A DNA stretch of 5,986 nt from Hyphomicrobiales bacterium (GTDB lineage Bacteria; Pseudomonadota; Alphaproteobacteria; Rhizobiales; JAJFHB01). The notes under the pieces were generated by a model. That model was not told the DNA's origin and made no database searches. It was given only the letters and a program-made list of their open reading frames with translations. Of the stretch, positions 1 through 4,546 are shown piece by piece. The stretch's first letter is position 1, and the number at the start of each line of letters is the position of its first letter. The position numbers and the translations under genes are program-made. The stretch lies in assembly GCA_021775795.1 (NCBI GenBank), contig JAJFHB010000257.1, forward strand, positions 1-5,986, written 5' to 3'.

Positions 1-1
1 A

Positions 2-961
2 TACATAGCCCGCATCGACACCCGATGACGTCTTCAAAGGCCATGGCTCCGTTACTGCAGGCATCGGATGTCCCGCAATCTCAATCGGCCGGGCTTGCCG
101 GGAGGGCTGCTCTTTGCCCTGCAGGGCTTTGCGGCCCAGACAGCCGGTATCAACGTCTAGATGACAATACTTTCCAAGTCCGGCTTCGAAGGGAGTGTGA
201 TCAAGGGTAATGTCACTGCCATAGGACATGAGACCGCCTTCGATCCTCTCGATGGTATTGGGACAGCCGGCATATACATCCAGGTCCCTGCCCGCTTCAA
301 ACAATGTGTCCCACAAGGCTTCGCCCAGTTCAGCCCCGTCGAGGTAGATTTCAAAGCCACCCTGCAGCGACCAACCCGAACGGGCAATAATCATGTCCCG
401 TCCCTGAAACGTAATTGTCTTGTGGCGGAAGAAACGGGTATCGACGATGTCCTGGCCAAACACCCGCCGAACAAGTTCATCGGCCTTTGGCCCCTGGATG
501 CCCAGCGGTGAAATATCAGGTTCAAATACCTTCACATTCAGTCCAAAGCCGTTCGCTAAGCCTTTGTAATAGTAGATCATGTCCGTGTCAGACAGAGACA
601 CCCAATAGCGGTCATCCGCGAGCTTGTTGAGAACCGGATCATTGAGAACGCCGCCATTCTCATCGACCATTGGGATGTAAAAACACTGGTCGTCTTTCAT
701 CCGCGAGAGATCACGCGGCGTTGTCATCTGGACCAGACGCCTTGCGTCGGGCCCAACAACTTCAACCTGCCGCTCGCAGGAAACATCCCAAATCTGAACA
801 GCTGACTTCAGATGCGCATAGTCTTCCTCAAGCGTGCGGAACACTGTGGGCAGCAGCATGTGATTGTAAACGGTGAAAGCCTTCACACCGGCCGCCTCGA
901 CCCGGTTGGAAAACGGTGTGCGGCGAAGACGAATAGAACGGCTCAGAGCTGGTTGCGACAT
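2..961 (-). CDS. dmdA: DMSP demethylase-like protein (DmdA/GcvT superfamily), 3' end cut by window edge
   Basis: This frame is open from an ATG at 961 to the left edge, giving 320 residues with no stop. Known DmdA proteins are about 370 residues, so roughly the last 50 are missing. Known DmdA transfers a methyl group from dimethylsulfoniopropionate to tetrahydrofolate in the cytoplasm, giving methylmercaptopropionate. The translation matches DmdA from end to end. It has RRTPFSNRVEAAGVKAF (14-30), VYNHMLLPTVF (31-41), IWDVSCERQVEV (57-68), DENGGVLNDPV (100-110), ARSGWSLQGGFEIY (193-206) and AGCPNTIERIEGG (231-243). From memory it aligns without gaps to the Pelagibacter enzyme, keeping Trp197 and Tyr206 of its pocket, but residue 199 is Leu where Lys is usual. 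The start is supported by GAGGG at 973-977. It is divergent from the LysR gene. Other GcvT-like methyltransferases (glycine cleavage T, sarcosine or dimethylglycine enzymes) lack this N-terminal block. Family placement is firm; DMSP as the true substrate is probable, not proven. Confidence 0.87.
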   Translation of the reverse strand, partial: MSQPALSRSIRLRRTPFSNRVEAAGVKAFTVYNHMLLPTVFRTLEEDYAHLKSAVQIWDVSCERQVEVVGPDARRLVQMTTPRDLSRMKDDQCFYIPMVDENGGVLNDPVLNKLADDRYWVSLSDTDMIYYYKGLANGFGLNVKVFEPDISPLGIQGPKADELVRRVFGQDIVDTRFFRHKTITFQGRDMIIARSGWSLQGGFEIYLDGAELGEALWDTLFEAGRDLDVYAGCPNTIERIEGGLMSYGSDITLDHTPFEAGLGKYCHLDVDTGCLGRKALQGKEQPSRQARPIEIAGHPMPAVTEPWPLKTSSGVDAGYV

Positions 962-972
962 GAATCTGATAT

Positions 973-977
973 CCCTC
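973..977 (-). promoter_or_regulatory. Ribosome binding site of the dmdA-like gene
   Basis: On the minus strand GAGGG lies 11 nt before the ATG at 961. The spacing is a little long but usable, and no other purine-rich block is closer. It supports the chosen start, which also matches the usual DmdA N-terminus. Confidence 0.5.
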
Positions 978-1029
978 AAATCAGACGGGCTGAACTATCA
1001 AGTGACGGCGAAACTGCTGTCATTACGAT

Positions 1030-1059
1030 GAATGCACAAACGAGATATTTTGTGTATTC
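1030..1059. promoter_or_regulatory. Inverted repeat in the dmdA/lysR intergenic region, candidate LysR operator
   Basis: The left arm GAATGCACAAA (1030-1040) and right arm TTTGTGTATTC (1049-1059) pair at 10 of 11 positions around an 8-bp AT-leaning spacer. If one extra base is allowed on the right side, the symmetry extends outward (ATGAATG against ATTCTCAT). LysR-type regulators typically bind interrupted dyads in the region shared with a divergent target, and this is the only strong dyad I see in the 136-bp gap (962-1097). It lies 38 bp before the lysR start and 68 bp before the dmdA start. The classic T-N11-A box is not exactly centred on this dyad, so binding is an inference. No convincing -35/-10 pair was found in either direction; TATTCT at 1055-1060 is a weak -10 candidate for lysR. 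Confidence 0.5.
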
Positions 1060-1097
1060 TCATTAGTCAAACTTATGCATAGCTTCTGGTACCGCGA

Positions 1098-1967
1098 ATG
1101 CCCGGCGATCCCCTGCCTCCATTGAACTGGTTACGAGCTTTTGAGGCGTCTGCACGGCTTCTTTCCTTCACCGCCGCAGCACGTGAGCTGAACATGACGC
1201 AGTCCGCGGTTTCACAGCAAATCAAGTCTTTGGAAAATTATCTCGGGCGCCCGCTGTTCGTTCGCCGCACTCGAGCCCTGCAGATCACCGAAACCGGCCT
1301 CAACTACCTGCCAACCGTGCAGGAGTCGTTTGCAACTCTCACTGCAGGCACACGGGCGCTGACAGGCGGCGGCAAAGGACGTTCCCTGACAATTCAGAGC
1401 AACCTTTCTTTTGCCGCGTTCTGGCTGGCACCAAGGCTGCCGCAACTGATGGATATGCACCCCTGGATGACACTGAACATTGTCCCGACCTTATGGGACA
1501 CAGAACACACCCGGTCTGCAGCCGATGTTGAAATCCGGCTGGGCCGTGCTCTTGAAGGAGAAAATGGCCATCTTCTGACAAACGACATGGGCTTTCCCGT
1601 ATGCAACCCTGACGTCGCTTCTCGCAATCCTGATTGGCGCGAGACGCCCCTGTTTGACTGCAGTGGCATGCTGACAAACTGGGAAAGCTGGGCAAACAAA
1701 ATCGGCGAGCGTCTGCCGGCAGCGCAAACGGTCAACACATCAACGACTTACGTCATTTCCCTCGCCGCCGCCCAGGCTGGCGCCGGCATGGCGATGGCCC
1801 ACGAGACAATAGCCAATGACTTGCTGGAAAGCGGCAAACTGGTGCGACCCTACGCAGAATCTGTACCGATGCTCCAGGCCTATTACCTCATGACACCGCC
1901 CCGCCATGTTGAAACACCGGCAAGCCGTGCATTTTCAGATTGGCTGCTGGAGGCTTTCAATGGCTGA
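1098..1967 (+). CDS. LysR-type transcriptional regulator, GcvA-like subgroup
   Basis: The 289-residue product has the usual LysR length and layout. The N-terminal winged helix-turn-helix lies at about residues 7-65: PPLNWLRAFEASARLLSFT, then AAARELNMTQSAVSQQIKSL with the recognition helix around 34-46, then LGRPLFVRR and the wing. A linker helix covers about 66-90. The effector-binding domain runs from about residue 96 (LTIQSNLSFAAFWLAPRLP) to the end. The opening and the AFWLAPRLPQL pattern are typical of the GcvA-like branch, which often controls amino-acid or one-carbon genes. The ATG at 1098 puts the first residues where GcvA-like proteins begin; the ATG at 1075 is out of frame. The start has no clear Shine-Dalgarno, so translation may be weak. 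The gene is divergent from dmdA, its most likely target along with itself. The effector cannot be told from the sequence. Confidence 0.93.
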   Translation: MPGDPLPPLNWLRAFEASARLLSFTAAARELNMTQSAVSQQIKSLENYLGRPLFVRRTRALQITETGLNYLPTVQESFATLTAGTRALTGGGKGRSLTIQSNLSFAAFWLAPRLPQLMDMHPWMTLNIVPTLWDTEHTRSAADVEIRLGRALEGENGHLLTNDMGFPVCNPDVASRNPDWRETPLFDCSGMLTNWESWANKIGERLPAAQTVNTSTTYVISLAAAQAGAGMAMAHETIANDLLESGKLVRPYAESVPMLQAYYLMTPPRHVETPASRAFSDWLLEAFNG

Positions 1968-1979
1968 CATCGAAACTGC

Positions 1980-3008
1980 CTAATCAGCACATTCCGTCAC
2001 AAGAACAAGAGGGCGAAACTCCGCCCCGCTGGCCCGGTGCGATCCCCACGTATCAAGTGCTGCCAGGCCCGCCGCTCCAGAGGGAGTGGTTGGCATGCCG
2101 TTCCCTGTCAGATAAGCCGTGGCCGCCTGTGCAGCCTCATCGCTCACGGTTGCGAAAGTGACATCGCAAAGCGCAAGCGCCTCATGGGCAATGAGCGAAG
2201 GTTCCTTGCAATCGAGCCTGCCCATATTTGACACCGGTCCGTCCGCGCGGACCGGCTTTTCAGCTTCACTGCTGGCCTGAAGGCACGGAGCTGCATCCGG
2301 TTCAACAATGATGATTTCAGGCTGCACGCTCCAGTTTTTCCGGATCATATGCGCAATTGCCGCTGCAAGACCGCCAACGCCTGCCTGCAGGAATACATGT
2401 GTTGGCCACTCCCCCTTGCGCTCAAACTCAACGCGCATTTCCTCGGCAATGACAGTATAGCCTTCCATGACCAGTGAAGGCCGGTGAATGTATCCAGGCC
2501 ACGACCCGTCAGCCAGCAGGATGGCGCCGGTGCGCTCAGCATCTTCGTTGGCAGCCGTAATACTCTCATCATAGACGTTGCCTGAGCGCACAACATCAGC
2601 CTGCTTATCGCGAAGACGCTGCTCAAAGCTCAAAGGCACGGTTTCGGCAAGGTGAATGCGGGAATGAGACCCGAATATCCGCGCGCCGGCCGCCACCGCC
2701 ATACCGTGATTACCCGCACTGGCGCAAACAAACGTCAGCGTGTCCGCGAAAGCTTTCACCCGCTCGCTCGTGAGTTCCTCCGCCCCAAGTGCGCCGCCGC
2801 CATTTTTCTCCCAGCCTTCAGCAATAAGCTGCGCCACGGCATAGACGCCGCCGAGCGCCTTGAAGGCCCCAAGCCCCATCCGGCGCGTCTCATCTTTGAC
2901 CAGCACATCCACACCGCCAGCGGACTTCATAGTGATAAGCGGACTGGCCTCGTAAGCCGGGCAGGCTTTCAACATCTCCAGTGGTCGTTGGGGATCAGGA
3001 TCGAACAT
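1980..3008 (-). CDS. PLP-dependent fold-type II enzyme, diaminopropionate ammonia-lyase family, probably altered substrate
   Basis: The 342-residue cytoplasmic protein has the tryptophan-synthase-beta fold signatures. The Schiff-base lysine is Lys50 in KDETRRMGLGAFKALGG (38-54). The cofactor loop is SAGNHG (97-102), and the phosphate-cradle glycines are in LQAGVGGLA (207-215). A conserved region LLADGSWPGY (164-173) and a C-terminal PTTPSGAAGLAAL segment follow. The AFKALGG form and the ADGSWPGY motif point to the DpaL (YgeX) family, which converts diaminopropionate to pyruvate and ammonia, rather than threonine dehydratase. E. coli DpaL is 398 residues, so this protein is shorter. Compared from memory with DpaL, Lys77 (here 50) and Asp189 (here 167) are kept, but Asp120 is replaced by Ala98. 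A different amino-acid substrate or deaminase/lyase activity is therefore likely. TAAGGT at 3015-3020 supports the start. The stop is 12 bp from the lysR stop. Confidence 0.85.
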   Translation of the reverse strand: MFDPDPQRPLEMLKACPAYEASPLITMKSAGGVDVLVKDETRRMGLGAFKALGGVYAVAQLIAEGWEKNGGGALGAEELTSERVKAFADTLTFVCASAGNHGMAVAAGARIFGSHSRIHLAETVPLSFEQRLRDKQADVVRSGNVYDESITAANEDAERTGAILLADGSWPGYIHRPSLVMEGYTVIAEEMRVEFERKGEWPTHVFLQAGVGGLAAAIAHMIRKNWSVQPEIIIVEPDAAPCLQASSEAEKPVRADGPVSNMGRLDCKEPSLIAHEALALCDVTFATVSDEAAQAATAYLTGNGMPTTPSGAAGLAALDTWGSHRASGAEFRPLVLVTECAD

Positions 3009-3014
3009 TTGGGG

Positions 3015-3020
3015 ACCTTA
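3015..3020 (-). promoter_or_regulatory. Ribosome binding site of the PLP enzyme gene
   Basis: TAAGGT on the minus strand lies 6 nt before the ATG at 3008. It sits in the 45-bp gap after the upstream membrane protein gene. No terminator is visible in that gap, so translation of this gene from an upstream transcript is plausible. Confidence 0.55.
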
Positions 3021-3053
3021 TCTGTGGGATTTTTGCAATCGGATTGAAGTCGT

Positions 3054-3545
3054 TCACGAGCCAATGCTTTGGACGATCCCGACAATGACGCCTACCAGGA
3101 AAAACACACCCATGGCCACCAGTATGACCCTGAGTATCTGCTTTCCGATGGTCTTTCGCGGTTGCTGTTGCGCTGGCACATCGGAAGCCGCCGTCACACC
3201 AGCCTGCTCTTGCGAGGGCATCACGCCAGGGGATGCTTCTGTGGAACCGTCTATGCCCACTTCCCGCGACCGCGCGTTTTTCAACGCTATGGCGCGGATC
3301 AGGAAGAATATGCCGCCCAGGGCGAGAAGGGCCGGGAACCCGGTAAAAACCGACAGCAACAGCATGCCGAAAGCCGCGTCCACAACGCCTTGCGCCAGAG
3401 AAGAGGTGCAATCAATGCCGCCGCCGCTGCCTTGTGCACATTCGCCGAACGTCATCGCTACCACCAAGGCGACGATACTGCTTAGGACCAGCACCAGCGC
3501 CAGGTAACAGACGATACGCAGAATGAGAAACAGAACCTTGCCCAC
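3054..3545 (-). CDS. Small three-helix membrane protein of unknown function
   Basis: I do not recognise the family. With a GTG start at 3545 the product is 163 residues. Hydrophobic segments lie at about 4-33 (VLFLILRIVCYLALVLVLSS onward), 55-87 and 135-158. By the positive-inside rule the N-terminus is cytoplasmic, and the 34-54 loop (GECAQGSGGGIDC) is outside with Cys36 and Cys46, a possible disulfide. The 88-134 loop is cytoplasmic: it begins with basic KNARSR, continues low-complexity and rich in Ala, Gln, Pro and Ser, and ends in RKTIGK. The GTG start is preferred because a perfect GGAGG at 3554-3558 stands 8 nt before it. A longer frame begins at a TTG at 3596, adding 17 polar residues, but has no Shine-Dalgarno. 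The gene lies between the SnoaL-like and PLP genes on the same strand. It has no enzyme motif, and a link to its neighbours is only positional. Confidence 0.75.
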   Translation of the reverse strand: MGKVLFLILRIVCYLALVLVLSSIVALVVAMTFGECAQGSGGGIDCTSSLAQGVVDAAFGMLLLSVFTGFPALLALGGIFFLIRAIALKNARSREVGIDGSTEASPGVMPSQEQAGVTAASDVPAQQQPRKTIGKQILRVILVAMGVFFLVGVIVGIVQSIGS

Positions 3546-3553
3546 TTTTGCCG

Positions 3554-3558
3554 CCTCC
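3554..3558 (-). promoter_or_regulatory. Strong Shine-Dalgarno that fixes a GTG start
   Basis: GGAGG on the minus strand is followed by 8 nt and then GTG at 3545. This is the best ribosome binding site in the window. It places the start 17 codons inside the longest possible frame, exactly at the beginning of the first membrane helix. Confidence 0.75.
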
Positions 3559-3656
3559 AAAAAACCTCTCGTGCCCGATACCGCGCGATCTTGCAAGTGC
3601 CGTCAACATCCTCAAACAGCATACCCGCCGGGAGAAAATGGGCTCGAGCACACTTT

Positions 3657-3708
3657 CAATCAGGCCAGGACCATGTCTTGCAGGGTAAGAATGCCAGGTG
3701 CCTGATTG
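3657..3708. repeat. Perfect 9-bp inverted repeat just after the SnoaL-like gene
   Basis: CAATCAGGC (3657-3665) and GCCTGATTG (3700-3708) are exact reverse complements, separated by 34 bp. On the transcribed minus strand the structure begins 8 nt after the stop of the SnoaL-like gene. A smaller stem, TCTT/AAGA around a 7-nt loop, lies inside it. There is no T-run after the outer stem, so it is not a standard intrinsic terminator. It could be an mRNA 3'-end stabiliser, a processing site, or an operator for the downstream membrane protein gene. The loop is long, so chance is possible. Confidence 0.4.
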
Positions 3709-3716
3709 CTCGCGCA

Positions 3717-4481
3717 TCAGAATTTGCCGTTTTCATTCTTCCACTCGCTGCGCGGCGCAATCTTCTCCGTTGTGTCCCAATGCTCCACCACTTTACCCTT
3801 GGCGACACGAAAAAGATCATAGAAGGCAGAGTGGACACCGTCGTTATTGCCTTCGCTGACGCACAGGACAAAATTGCCCTCGGCCAGAATACGGTGGAGA
3901 CGATGGTAATCGATAAGTCTGCGCCCCTCATCCTTGGCTTCCAGGGCGGATCGTAGAGTTTCTATGCCATCTCCAAGTTGCGGATTGTGTTCGAAGTAGC
4001 TGTCCTCATCGACAAAATTCTGCAGCTGGTCAAGCTGCCCATCGATGACGACGATCTCAATGAACTGCTGAACGAGCGCACGGTTGCTTTCGGTCAACTC
4101 CAGATCACTTGCTTCGGTCGGTCCGTCCACCATGATGCGGCCGGATTGGTTTGGCCCCAGCCTTGCCTGAATGTTGTCCCAGTGCTCCACCGCCTGGCCG
4201 TCTTCAAACCTGAAGACTTCAAAGCCGATCTTGCGGCTCGCGAAATCATACTCCGTATGCCCGAAAACGAAGTCGCCATCTTCAAATGCCCGCACGATGT
4301 TCACTCTGGGTGATGTCAGGGAAATTCGTTTGAAGAGCGCCGCCAAGCCCTCGCTGCCTTCCTGCGTCTGTGGATTATGCTGAATGTATTTCGCCTCATT
4401 GACCACTGCCACCGGCCCAGGATCCCCAGTCTCAATGCTTTTCAGCAGCGCCCGTATCTGGTCTTTCTTAGCGAGGGCCAT
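3717..4481 (-). CDS. Tandem two-domain SnoaL/NTF2-like protein
   Basis: The 254-residue protein is a head-to-tail duplication of one SnoaL-like (cone-shaped NTF2-fold) domain. Domain 1 covers about 5-118 and domain 2 about 131-245. Each carries the same two landmarks, about 130 residues apart: YIQHNP (32-37) and YFEHNP (162-167), then VEHWDNIQ (98-105) and VEHWDTTE (232-239). In between, each copy has the EDGDFVFGH/EGNFVLCVSE strand and the FEVFRFEDG/FYDLFRVAKG strand. The HNP and EHWD pair is typical of the SnoaL-like COG4922 group; those members are mostly single-domain proteins near 130 residues and mostly of unknown reaction. The paired His and Asp residues line the pocket in the NTF2 fold, so a small-molecule enzyme or binder is likely. 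No signal peptide is seen. The ATG at 4481 is chosen because AAAGG at 4490-4494 stands 8 nt before it; a GTG at 4490 would overlap that site. The upstream gene ends 65 bp away on the same strand. Confidence 0.85.
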   Translation of the reverse strand: MALAKKDQIRALLKSIETGDPGPVAVVNEAKYIQHNPQTQEGSEGLAALFKRISLTSPRVNIVRAFEDGDFVFGHTEYDFASRKIGFEVFRFEDGQAVEHWDNIQARLGPNQSGRIMVDGPTEASDLELTESNRALVQQFIEIVVIDGQLDQLQNFVDEDSYFEHNPQLGDGIETLRSALEAKDEGRRLIDYHRLHRILAEGNFVLCVSEGNNDGVHSAFYDLFRVAKGKVVEHWDTTEKIAPRSEWKNENGKF

Positions 4482-4489
4482 AATCTTCA

Positions 4490-4494
4490 CCTTT
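4490..4494 (-). promoter_or_regulatory. Ribosome binding site deciding the SnoaL-like start
   Basis: AAAGG (within GAAAGGTGA) on the minus strand is 8 nt before the ATG at 4481. The alternative GTG at 4488-4490 falls inside or beside this motif and has no site of its own, so the ATG is the better start. Confidence 0.6.
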
Positions 4495-4546
4495 CATTCT
4501 CAAGCACGACCTGCGCATTCATCTGACAGTGGCGGGACACACATGC

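Noticed and set aside
161..511. Plus-strand open frames over the left gene (also 25-210, 415-630, 670-876, 812-1066)
   Set aside because: They lie antisense to, or mostly within, the DmdA-like frame, which has a clear family match along its whole length. Their translations have no recognisable domain.
1051..1079. lysR promoter using TTGTGT and TATGCA
   Set aside because: The -10 matches consensus at only three of six positions and the leader would be very short. It is too weak to annotate.
1339..1738. Overlapping minus-strand frames of 78-118 residues inside lysR
   Set aside because: They are mirror frames of a well-matched LysR coding region, with no ribosome site and no domain-like sequence.
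2995..3507. Plus- and minus-strand frames overlapping the membrane protein gene
   Set aside because: The membrane protein frame has a strong Shine-Dalgarno and clean hydrophobic segments. The competing frames are rich in Arg, His and Pro without structure, as expected for shadow frames.
3412..3717. A 101-residue minus-strand frame starting at the end of the SnoaL-like gene
   Set aside because: It has no Shine-Dalgarno, overlaps the membrane protein in another frame, and shows no domain. Positions 3597-3716 are better read as noncoding.
4482..4546. Terminator or promoter between the large gene and the SnoaL-like gene
   Set aside because: No hairpin with a T-run and no recognisable -35/-10 pair is visible in these 65 bp apart from the ribosome site.
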